A DNA stretch of 33,562 nt, from contig CALBSE010000036.1 in the NCBI GenBank assembly GCA_937927725.1, positions 1 to 33,562 on the forward strand. The letters are read 5' to 3'. Made by a program: the position numbers and the translations under genes. The stretch is from an uncultured Actinomycetes bacterium. GTDB lineage: Bacteria > Actinomycetota > Acidimicrobiia > Acidimicrobiales > Acidimicrobilacustridaceae. Shown here one piece after another: positions 7,331 through 14,181 of the stretch. Every line of letters starts with the position of its first letter. The first letter of the stretch is position 1. The notes beneath the pieces were generated by a model. It was not told the origin of the DNA and ran no database searches. It worked only from the letters and a program-made list of their open reading frames with translations.

Positions 7331-9017
7331 TCCAACCAGTCGCTACTGCAGCAGCGATACCGGCCCGATGCAATGCATCGTGAAGAACAACGTTGTCAGC
7401 TCGCTTAGAGCGGGCAAGAACGATATGCACGCCTCCGGTAGCCAACGATGCTTCAACCGCGAGACCAACTGTCAGGTCGTCTGACGCTTTCAACACAGGT
7501 AAGCCATGCGCATGCGCAAGCATCGCCAAGTCAACCCCGTGCGGCGTGCCGAAGAGTTGTTCAAACTGAGCGGGTTCAAGAGCTGAGGCTTGAGGAAGGA
7601 ACGAAAAGATTCCTCCACCATCGTTATCGACCACAACGATGCAGAGATCGACGGAGCGAGCGTCGAGGCCGAGCAGACCATTCGTGTCGTGCAGGAACGC
7701 AACATCGCCGATCAGCAACGCGGTCGGAATACCCGAGAGCGCCACACCGACGGCGGTAGAGACGACGCCATCGATTCCGTTTGCTCCCCTATTCGATACG
7801 ACAGTGAGCCCATCGCGTCGAGAGCTAAACCACTCGACATCACGGATTGGCATCGACGAAGAAACGACAAGCGTTCCACCAGCAGGAACCGCAGCGACAA
7901 CGTTGCGCGCAACTCCAGGTTCGGTGATTGAGGTTGCTGCAGAAAGCTCCGTTGCCAGTGCCTCTTCAACGGCGTCGTCGGCTTGGCGCCAGCGTTCGAG
8001 CCACGCGGGTTCCGCAGTGCCATCGACAAGCCCGATGACGGAACGCGCATACATGCCTGCCGATTGGCGGATTCGATGTGTCACCGAACGAGACGGATCG
8101 TTTACCGCTGCAGTCGGATCAACATGCACGTGCGCTGCCGTAGATGCGGCGACCCACTCTCCGATCACCTTCGATGCCGGAAGCGCACCGAATCGAATGA
8201 TCATCTCGACGTCGCGCTGTGCACCATCAGCGCGTAACAGCGTGTCGCCGTGAGCGATGACACACCGATGGACAACACGACAACCGCTCCGTGGATCCGC
8301 AAGAATCGGCCAACCGAGAGTTTCGGCGAGTAGCAGTACCGCCTCAACATTGTCGATGCCGCTTCCGGCGATAATGAGGCCGCATTCAGGCAAAGGGCCA
8401 GGATCGGCAAACGGATCGCCGAGGTCGACAACGAAATGCTCGGAATCATCGAGTGGTGGCAAATCCGACGGAACGCCAATGAGCGGTTCGTCGAAGGGAA
8501 GGTTGCAGTGCACCGGACCAGGATCGGCTCCCGCAGTTGCCCACCATGTGCGTTTGGCAAGTGCACGCCACGACGAACGATTCGACAATGATGGCACGGG
8601 AGCATCGACCGAGAGTCGAACTGCTGACCCGTAGAGGTCCACCTGATCAATCGTTTGCGGCGCCCCAATCCCGCGCAATCGCGGAGGTCGATCGGCAGTG
8701 ACGACGAGGAGCGGCACACGATCGAGTTCAGCCTCGACGACAGCAGGATGGAATTCGACCGCGGCTGTTCCGCTCGTCGAGAGCACCATCGCTGCTCGGC
8801 CCGTGGCTCGAGCAAGTCCGAGAGCCATGAACGAACCCGACCGTTCATCGTGATGCACGTGCACGCGCACGCGCCCGTCAGTCACAAGTGCGACCGCCAT
8901 TGGTGTTGAGCGCGAACCAGGACACACCACGGCATCGGTGAGCCCATTCCGCACCCACTCGTCGACGAGGGTGGCGCAAAAGGTTGCGTTGAGTAGGCCA
9001 TTGTCCTCGTTTGCCAT
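7320..9017 (-). CDS. menD: 2-succinyl-5-enolpyruvyl-6-hydroxy-3-cyclohexene-1-carboxylate synthase
   Basis: A 565-residue thiamine-diphosphate enzyme that joins 2-oxoglutarate and isochorismate to form SEPHCHC. The N-terminal Pyr domain shows VCPGSRSTPMAVAL (31-44) and the catalytic glutamate in HHDERSGSF (Glu 58). The C-terminal PP domain has the Mg-ThDP site GDVAFLHDTNGLLGL (437-451) and VVVDNDGGGIFSFLPQ. The length is normal for the family. The ATG lies inside a CCATGG palindrome, and a -10 (TAGGCT) precedes it by six bases, predicting a leaderless message. It is divergent from menH (46 bp apart) and convergent with menF (11 bp overlap). Confidence 0.95.
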   Translation of the reverse strand: MANEDNGLLNATFCATLVDEWVRNGLTDAVVCPGSRSTPMAVALVTDGRVRVHVHHDERSGSFMALGLARATGRAAMVLSTSGTAAVEFHPAVVEAELDRVPLLVVTADRPPRLRGIGAPQTIDQVDLYGSAVRLSVDAPVPSLSNRSSWRALAKRTWWATAGADPGPVHCNLPFDEPLIGVPSDLPPLDDSEHFVVDLGDPFADPGPLPECGLIIAGSGIDNVEAVLLLAETLGWPILADPRSGCRVVHRCVIAHGDTLLRADGAQRDVEMIIRFGALPASKVIGEWVAASTAAHVHVDPTAAVNDPSRSVTHRIRQSAGMYARSVIGLVDGTAEPAWLERWRQADDAVEEALATELSAATSITEPGVARNVVAAVPAGGTLVVSSSMPIRDVEWFSSRRDGLTVVSNRGANGIDGVVSTAVGVALSGIPTALLIGDVAFLHDTNGLLGLDARSVDLCIVVVDNDGGGIFSFLPQASALEPAQFEQLFGTPHGVDLAMLAHAHGLPVLKASDDLTVGLAVEASLATGGVHIVLARSKRADNVVLHDALHRAGIAAAVATGWTTA

Positions 9018-9023
9018 GGCTTC

Positions 9024-9029
9024 AGCCTA
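9024..9029 (-). promoter_or_regulatory. menD -10 element, leaderless
   Basis: On the minus strand TAGGCT is followed by six bases and the menD ATG at 9017. It is only 22 bp from the oppositely oriented menH -10, so each -35 region falls at or next to the other promoter's -10. Confidence 0.6.
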
Positions 9030-9051
9030 CGGTCCGCGCCGGCCCGACCTC

Positions 9052-9057
9052 TACGCT
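9052..9057 (+). promoter_or_regulatory. menH -10 element, leaderless
   Basis: TACGCT is followed by six bases and the GTG at 9064. This supports the GTG as the true menH start over an in-frame ATG at 9016 that overlaps the menD ATG. Confidence 0.6.
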
Positions 9058-9063
9058 AAGAGA

Positions 9064-9822
9064 GTGACTTCTCCCCAACTCTCGAGCATTCGGTCTGGCG
9101 CTACCGACGCCGCTCCGATCGCGCTGCTCCACGGGTTCACCCAAACTGCGGGCTGCTGGGGGACCTTCGCCGACACTCTTGCGGCTTCTCATCCGATCGT
9201 GGCGGTAGATCTTCCAGGCCATGGCGGATCGGCCGAGGTGCGCACAAACCTTCCGCAAACTGCTGACCTCCTCGCCACAACCCTGACGCCCAGCATCGTC
9301 ACTGGCTACTCGCTAGGCGGCCGCGTCGCCCTCCACCTCGCGCTGGCGCATCCGGAGCTCGTCCAACGCCTCGTGGTGATCGGAGCCACTGGCGGGATTG
9401 TGAGCGACGAGGAACGTAAACAACGCCGAACTTCTGATGAAGCGCTTGCCGATCATCTCGAAAACATCGGTGTCGATGCCTTTCTCGACGAGTGGCTTTC
9501 GCAGCCGTTGTTTGCATCGCTCTCCGATGACCAGTCGCTCCGCGAACTTCGCGCGACAAATTCGGCATCGGGTTTGGCATCGAGTTTGAGGCTGTGCGGA
9601 ACGGGAACCCAAGAACCGTTATGGGATCGCCTCGGCGAACTCAACATGCCCGTACTCGTCATCGCTGGAGCGAACGACGACAAGTTCACACAACTCGGGC
9701 GACAACTCGTCGAGTCGATCGGGACAAATGCATCGATGAAACTCATCGACAACGCCGGCCATAGCGCACAGTTAGAAAATCCGGCGGCAACCGCATCGGC
9801 AATTACCAACTGGCTGTCGTAG
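9064..9822 (+). CDS. menH: Alpha/beta hydrolase, probable SHCHC synthase
   Basis: A 252-residue alpha/beta-hydrolase with the full triad: the serine in GYSLGG (Ser 83), an aspartate in AGANDDKF, and the histidine in DNAGHSAQLENP near the C-terminus. The oxyanion region LLHGFTQTAGCWG (21-33) and the DLPGHGGS block are typical of MenH, which eliminates pyruvate from SEPHCHC to give SHCHC. MenH is hard to separate from other small hydrolases by sequence alone, but its position head-to-head with menD and beside menA makes this role likely. The GTG start is selected because of the -10 seven bases upstream. It ends nine bases before the convergent menA stop. Confidence 0.8.
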   Translation: MTSPQLSSIRSGATDAAPIALLHGFTQTAGCWGTFADTLAASHPIVAVDLPGHGGSAEVRTNLPQTADLLATTLTPSIVTGYSLGGRVALHLALAHPELVQRLVVIGATGGIVSDEERKQRRTSDEALADHLENIGVDAFLDEWLSQPLFASLSDDQSLRELRATNSASGLASSLRLCGTGTQEPLWDRLGELNMPVLVIAGANDDKFTQLGRQLVESIGTNASMKLIDNAGHSAQLENPAATASAITNWLS

Positions 9823-9831
9823 ACCGCGTAA

Positions 9832-10722
9832 TCAGCCGCCGATGAACAATCCGGCGGAGATCAATACACCGAAGGCCAACTGAATCTTCCCTGTGGCACC
9901 GAGCACCGGAATCAGGGCTGGGCCTCGGGCACCTTCGATCACACGCTGCACCGGTTTACGAGCAAGAAGAATCGCAAACATCGAGAGTGCGCCCGCGGGC
10001 CGTTGCGAAAGACCGCATAGGAACGGCACCGTGATGAACGGCAGCACAACGAGCACGATGTAGAAGATGCGCGTGCGCTTATCGCCGAGCCGAACAGCAA
10101 GTGTGCGCTTTCCTGATTCCGTATCACCCGGAATATCTCGCAGGTTGTTCACGACGAGTAACGCCGTCGCAAAAAAGCCAACCGGAATCGAAACAAGAAG
10201 AGTGAGTGGCGTAATTCGTTCGATCTGCACGAATGCCGAACCGGTCGTTGCCACAATTCCAAAGAACACGAACACAAACACTTCGCCTAAACCGGCGTAG
10301 CCGTACGGGCGGGGCCCGCCTGTGTAGAACCACGCGGCCGCGATTGCGACGAGGCCAACGACAATCAACCACCAACTCGTGGCCGCCGCGAGTCCGAGAC
10401 CGGCGACGGCAGCGACACCGAAGGAAAGAAACGCAGCGCGCTTCACGGCGCTTGCCTTCTTGCGCCCAGACCCCGTGAGTCGCATCGGCCCGACGCGATC
10501 GGCGTCGGTTCCGCGGATCCCATCGGAATAGTCATTGGCGTAGTTCACGCCGACCTGCAGAGCGAGTGACACCACGAGGGCAGCAACGAAGCGCCAGATG
10601 ATGAGCCCCTTCAACGCATTGGTCTCGCCATTCATGCCAGCCGCAGCAGCGGTTCCGACAAGCACCGGCACAAGAGCCGCAGGCAGGGTTCGGGGTCGGG
10701 CTCCAGCAATCCAGTCCTTCAT
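9832..10722 (-). CDS. menA: 1,4-dihydroxy-2-naphthoate polyprenyltransferase
   Basis: A 296-residue membrane prenyltransferase of the UbiA superfamily, which attaches the isoprenoid chain to DHNA to give demethylmenaquinone. It opens with MKDWIAGARPRTLPA, close to the family consensus. The first Asp-rich motif is NYANDYSDGIRGTD and the second NNLRDIPGDTESGKRTLA; both bind Mg-diphosphate. Multiple hydrophobic segments are evident (for example LLVSIPVGFFATALLVV and IFYIVLVVLPFITVPFL). The ATG at 10722 is chosen on homology; an in-frame ATG at 10779 would add 19 residues of poor quality. No clear -10 or Shine-Dalgarno precedes it, unlike its neighbours. It is convergent with menH and divergent from menE. 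Confidence 0.93.
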   Translation of the reverse strand: MKDWIAGARPRTLPAALVPVLVGTAAAAGMNGETNALKGLIIWRFVAALVVSLALQVGVNYANDYSDGIRGTDADRVGPMRLTGSGRKKASAVKRAAFLSFGVAAVAGLGLAAATSWWLIVVGLVAIAAAWFYTGGPRPYGYAGLGEVFVFVFFGIVATTGSAFVQIERITPLTLLVSIPVGFFATALLVVNNLRDIPGDTESGKRTLAVRLGDKRTRIFYIVLVVLPFITVPFLCGLSQRPAGALSMFAILLARKPVQRVIEGARGPALIPVLGATGKIQLAFGVLISAGLFIGG

Positions 10723-10763
10723 AGGCGGCAAGTGTGGCCGGTGGAGGCCAAGCCCGCCGAATC

Positions 10764-10778
10764 TGAGGCCTAGCCTCA
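10764..10778. promoter_or_regulatory. menE leaderless -10 inside a perfect palindrome
   Basis: TAGCCT (10771-10776) is followed by seven bases and the menE ATG, consistent with a leaderless start. The hexamer lies inside TGAGGC-CTA-GCCTCA, a perfect inverted repeat with six-base arms. A dimeric regulator bound here would block the promoter. Confidence 0.5.
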
Positions 10779-10783
10779 TCGCA

Positions 10784-11884
10784 ATGCAGGAATTAGTGGC
10801 GATTGCCCAAACCGGTCAGGGCTTTGTCGAGACCCTCTCAACGATCTGGGAACGCGGTGACGCGGCCATGCCCCTCGACCCTCGGCTTCCTGAAGCGGCC
10901 CGAGCCACTCTCATTGCTGCGCTCTCTCCCACTCGACTCATCGAGTCCGATGGCACCGAACAGCATCTCAACGGCCGTCAGGTCGATGCTGGCGATGCCC
11001 TCGTCATTGCCACCTCCGGGAGCACTGGAACGCCGAAAGGCGTCGTACACACCCACGCGTCACTCGAGGCATCGGCACGATCAACCTCGACTGCACTTGG
11101 CGTTGATGTTTCGACTGATCGCTGGTTGTGCTGCCTTCCGCTCACCCACATCGCCGGTCTCGCCATCGTGGTGCGGTCGCGAACATTCGCGATCCCCCTC
11201 GTGGTCCACGATCGATTCGACAGCGGAGCAGTAGAGAACGCCGCCCGAGAAGGAGCGACACTGACCTCGCTCGTTCCAACCACCCTTGCCCGCGTTGATC
11301 CGAGTCTCTTCCGCCGCATCATCGTCGGCGGACAAGCATCGCCCGAGAACCTTCCGGACAATTGCCGAGCGAGTTACGGCATGACCGAAACCGGCAGCGC
11401 CGTAGTGTTCGATGGCGACATCCTCCCGGACGTCGAACTTCGAATCGCAGACGGCGAGATCCAGGTACGCGGCGACATGTTGTTGCGTTGTTACCGAGAC
11501 GGCACCGACCCCCGAACTCCCGACGGTTGGTTCCCCACGAATGATGCCGGCGAACTTGTCGATGGTCGACTCGTCGTGCATGGTCGTCGCGGCGACCTCA
11601 TTATTTCTGGCGGCGAAAAGATTTGGCCCGCTCCAGTTGAGGAGTCGATTTCCACGCTGTCATCGGTCAAGGAAGTAGCCATCGTGGGAAGACCTGACAA
11701 CGAATGGGGCCATATCGTCACCGCCATCGTGGTGGCGTCCGATCCATCAGCACCGCCGACACTCGACGAACTCAGAGACCACGTGAAACAGACACTTCCT
11801 GCATACTGTGCGCCACGACGCATTGAGTTTCTTGATGCCCTTCCACGCACTTCACTTGGAAAAGTCGAACGTAAATCGCTCTAG
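10784..11884 (+). CDS. menE: o-Succinylbenzoate-CoA ligase
   Basis: A 366-residue adenylate-forming ligase, shorter than standard acyl-CoA synthetases, as expected of actinobacterial MenE. It activates o-succinylbenzoate with ATP and CoA before ring closure by MenB. Motifs are TSGSTGTPKGVVHTH (P-loop), SYGMTETGSA, the hinge region GRRGDLIISGGEKIWP, and the C-terminal catalytic lysine in LPRTSLGKVERKSL. The first 60 residues are compressed relative to other family members. The ATG at 10784 is supported by the -10 TAGCCT seven bases upstream. It is followed 25 bp later by a crotonase gene with its own Shine-Dalgarno sequence; that gene is not MenB. Confidence 0.9.
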   Translation: MQELVAIAQTGQGFVETLSTIWERGDAAMPLDPRLPEAARATLIAALSPTRLIESDGTEQHLNGRQVDAGDALVIATSGSTGTPKGVVHTHASLEASARSTSTALGVDVSTDRWLCCLPLTHIAGLAIVVRSRTFAIPLVVHDRFDSGAVENAAREGATLTSLVPTTLARVDPSLFRRIIVGGQASPENLPDNCRASYGMTETGSAVVFDGDILPDVELRIADGEIQVRGDMLLRCYRDGTDPRTPDGWFPTNDAGELVDGRLVVHGRRGDLIISGGEKIWPAPVEESISTLSSVKEVAIVGRPDNEWGHIVTAIVVASDPSAPPTLDELRDHVKQTLPAYCAPRRIEFLDALPRTSLGKVERKSL

Positions 11885-11909
11885 CGACACTTGCACCAAA
11901 GGGGAACCC

Positions 11910-12728
11910 ATGACTGAAACCACTGCACCGAGCCTTCTTGTTGAACGCGAAGGACCAGTGCTCATCCTCACGATGAATCGACCGCATCGTCGAAACGCAT
12001 TGGTGCCCGACATGCTCGTGAGATTCGCCGATGCATGGGACCTCGCCGACGCCGATGACTCAATTCGCTGCGTCATCCTCACCGGTGCCGGCGATGTCGC
12101 GTATTGCGCCGGCGGCGATTTGAACGACGGCTGGATGTCAGGCGAAGTGACAGAAGAAGCCAAGCGAATTCAGGAACGACTGAAAGACGATCCCGGTGTC
12201 GTCGGTAAGGGATTGTTGCTCACCCATTGGTGCACCAAACCGATCATCGCCGTCGTGAACGGCCAGTGCATGGGCGGTGGTTGCGAAATGTTGCAGGCAA
12301 CCGACATTCGTATCGCCGAGGAACACGCCACGTTCGGCGTTCCCGAAGTGAAGCGAGGACTCATCGCCGGCGCCGGTTCGACCATGCGCTTAAAGCGACA
12401 GATCCCCTATGCCGTTGCGATGGACATGCTCATCACCGGTCGCGTGCTCGATGCAGAAGAAGCACTTCGCTGGGGGCTCGTAAGCCACATCGCCCCGAGC
12501 GGCGCAGGTATGGCGAAGGCCCATGAAATCGCCGACGTCATTTGCGCCAATGGCCCCCTTGCCGTCAAAGCAGCGAAGGCATCGGCAATCGCAACTGGTT
12601 GGCTTCCTGAAGCTGAAGCTCAGCCAATCGAAATCGGTTTCGTTTCGCCGGTCATGCGCTCGGAAGATGCCAAAGAAGGCATGAAAGCATTCGCCGAAAA
12701 GCGCACTCCGAATTTTCAGGGCCGCTGA
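11910..12728 (+). CDS. Enoyl-CoA hydratase/isomerase family protein (crotonase)
   Basis: A 272-residue crotonase. The oxyanion-hole blocks YCAGGDL (65-71) and VVNGQCMGGGCEMLQATDI are present, and both hydratase glutamates can be placed (Glu 126 in GGCEM, Glu 146 in FGVPEVKRG). It could hydrate or isomerise an enoyl-CoA; the substrate is unknown. It does not look like MenB, which has a longer DHNA-CoA synthase-specific N-terminal region, so the adjacency to menE may be only positional. A strong purine run (AAGGGGAA) precedes the ATG, making this a leadered gene. Its stop overlaps the ATG of the DJ-1/PfpI gene (TGATG), so those two are coupled. Confidence 0.88.
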   Translation: MTETTAPSLLVEREGPVLILTMNRPHRRNALVPDMLVRFADAWDLADADDSIRCVILTGAGDVAYCAGGDLNDGWMSGEVTEEAKRIQERLKDDPGVVGKGLLLTHWCTKPIIAVVNGQCMGGGCEMLQATDIRIAEEHATFGVPEVKRGLIAGAGSTMRLKRQIPYAVAMDMLITGRVLDAEEALRWGLVSHIAPSGAGMAKAHEIADVICANGPLAVKAAKASAIATGWLPEAEAQPIEIGFVSPVMRSEDAKEGMKAFAEKRTPNFQGR

Positions 12729-13312
12729 TGCGATTCGACATCGTCCTCTACGACGGCGCCGATGAACTCGACTTCGTCGGACCGATGGAGGTACTTCGAG
12801 CTGCTGGTCGAAGTGGCGCAGACATCGAAGTTCGCTTGCGAACGCAAACCGAAACTGAAGTCGTCACGTGCTCACACGGACTTCGGGTCGTTCCCGATGG
12901 CGTGTTCGAACCAGGCGCCGCCGATGTCGTGGTTGTTCCTGGCGGAGGCTGGGCTGCACGAAACGCGATCGGAACTTGGGGCGAAGTCGAACGTGGCGAC
13001 CTGCTGCCCGCACTCCAGGAATCCGCCGAACGCGGATCCACAATGGTGAGCGTGTGCACTGGCGCGCTGCTGCTCGCCCACGCCGGGATAATCGGTTCCC
13101 GCCCTTGCACAACCCACGCAACAGCTCGCGACGACCTCGTCGCTATGGGCGCAACCGTGCTCGACCAGCGTGTCGTTGATGACGGCAATCTCATTACTGG
13201 TGCCGGCGTCACGAGCGGACTCGATATTGGCCTTCATCTCGTCCAACGATTTTTTGGAGACGAAGCAGCGCTGCGCGCTTCTCAACGGATGGAGTATCCA
13301 CCAAAGGCGTAG
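12728..13312 (+). CDS. DJ-1/PfpI family protein (isonitrile hydratase-like)
   Basis: A 194-residue class I glutamine-amidotransferase-like protein. The nucleophile elbow is VSVCTGALLLAHAG with Cys 110, followed by the TTH motif. An acidic residue in DGADELDFVGPMEVL (about Asp 15) matches the catalytic acid of isonitrile hydratases and ThiJ relatives. Possible roles are hydration of isonitriles or a redox/stress function; neither can be settled. It lacks the C-terminal AraC-type helix-turn-helix found in GlxA regulators, so it is probably an enzyme rather than a regulator. Its start overlaps the crotonase stop and its stop is one base from the convergent aldo/keto reductase stop. Confidence 0.85.
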   Translation: MRFDIVLYDGADELDFVGPMEVLRAAGRSGADIEVRLRTQTETEVVTCSHGLRVVPDGVFEPGAADVVVVPGGGWAARNAIGTWGEVERGDLLPALQESAERGSTMVSVCTGALLLAHAGIIGSRPCTTHATARDDLVAMGATVLDQRVVDDGNLITGAGVTSGLDIGLHLVQRFFGDEAALRASQRMEYPPKA

Positions 13313-13313
13313 T

Positions 13314-14141
13314 TCAGTTCATGTCTGACGGAAGCGGACCGAAGCGGCCGTCTTCGCGATCGATCGCATCGATCATCGCCATGTCATCCTCACTGATCGT
13401 GAAGTCAAACACATCGAAGTTCGATTGGATCCGTGACAACGTTGCCGACTTCGGAATCGTGACGATGCCGTGTTGGAGTTCCCAGCGGAGCGCCATCTGC
13501 GCGGGGGTGCGGCCGTAGTTGTTGGCGAGCATTACAAGAAGCGGATCATTTTCAACCGCTCCACGAGCAATAGGACCCCATGCTTCGGTCACGATGCCGT
13601 GAAGTTCGTGAAAGTCACGCAGAAGTTTTTGCTGAAAGAACGGGTGGAGTTCGACCTGATTGAGTGCCGGCACGACACCGGTTGCTTCGACGATGCGGTG
13701 AAGGTGTTCCGGTTCAAAGTTGGAAACTCCAATCGAGCGAACCCGACCAGAGTCACGCAGGTCGATGAACGTTTCCCAGGTTTCGACGTAGAGATCGTTC
13801 GCCGGCGCGGGCCAATGAATGAGCAAGAGATCGAGATACTCGAATCCAAGGGTTTCGAGTGAACGCTCAAGTGATTCCGTCGAAAGGGCTCGGCCCTGCG
13901 AACTGTTCCACACCTTTGTCGTGACGAAAATGTCTTCACGGGGTAGCCCGCAGTTGTTCACTGCAGCGCCGACGCCTTCCTCGTTGAAATAGCCCCACGC
14001 GGTGTCGATATGGCGATAGCCCGTCGAGAGTGCTTCGCCGACCAACCGCTCGGCTTCTTCTGCCGGGATTTGGAAGACGCCAAATCCGATCTGCGGAATG
14101 GAATGGCCGTCATTGAATTCGATACGAGGGATCTGCGACAT
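13314..14141 (-). CDS. Aldo/keto reductase
   Basis: A 275-residue NADPH-dependent aldo/keto reductase of the AKR5-like group (2,5-diketo-gluconate reductase style). All four catalytic residues are visible: Asp 46 and Tyr 51 in HIDTAWGYFNEE, Lys 76 in TTKVW, and His 109 in LIHWP. The nucleotide-binding end has the usual IPKSATLSRIQSN block. The substrate is not predictable. I placed the start at the ATG at 14141 (MSQIPRIEF) because a -10 (TACGAT) lies exactly six bases upstream; an in-frame ATG at 14162 would add seven residues. The gene is divergent from the DUF255 gene, with only 40 bp between start codons. Confidence 0.9.
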   Translation of the reverse strand: MSQIPRIEFNDGHSIPQIGFGVFQIPAEEAERLVGEALSTGYRHIDTAWGYFNEEGVGAAVNNCGLPREDIFVTTKVWNSSQGRALSTESLERSLETLGFEYLDLLLIHWPAPANDLYVETWETFIDLRDSGRVRSIGVSNFEPEHLHRIVEATGVVPALNQVELHPFFQQKLLRDFHELHGIVTEAWGPIARGAVENDPLLVMLANNYGRTPAQMALRWELQHGIVTIPKSATLSRIQSNFDVFDFTISEDDMAMIDAIDREDGRFGPLPSDMN

Positions 14142-14147
14142 GACCGC

Positions 14148-14153
14148 ATCGTA
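14148..14153 (-). promoter_or_regulatory. Aldo/keto reductase -10, leaderless
   Basis: On the minus strand TACGAT is followed by six bases and the ATG at 14141. The opposing DUF255 promoter is 15 bp away, and a GACGTC palindrome (14155-14160) lies between them. Confidence 0.55.
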
Positions 14154-14168
14154 GGACGTCATCGCCGA

Positions 14169-14174
14169 TACTCT
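14169..14174 (+). promoter_or_regulatory. DUF255 gene -10, leaderless
   Basis: TACTCT is followed by seven bases and the GTG at 14182. No Shine-Dalgarno sequence is present. Confidence 0.55.
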
Positions 14175-14181
14175 CCCGCCC

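Noticed and set aside
6585..7484. 299-codon plus-strand ORF
   Set aside because: A frame-shadow of menF with Ser/Pro/Arg-rich composition and no known motif.
8938..9063. menH start at 8938 or at the ATG 9016
   Set aside because: These overlap or abut the start of menD and add non-conserved residues; the GTG at 9064 has a -10 at the leaderless distance.
11910..12728. Crotonase as MenB
   Set aside because: It lies next to menE but lacks the MenB-type N-terminal region and looks like a general enoyl-CoA hydratase.
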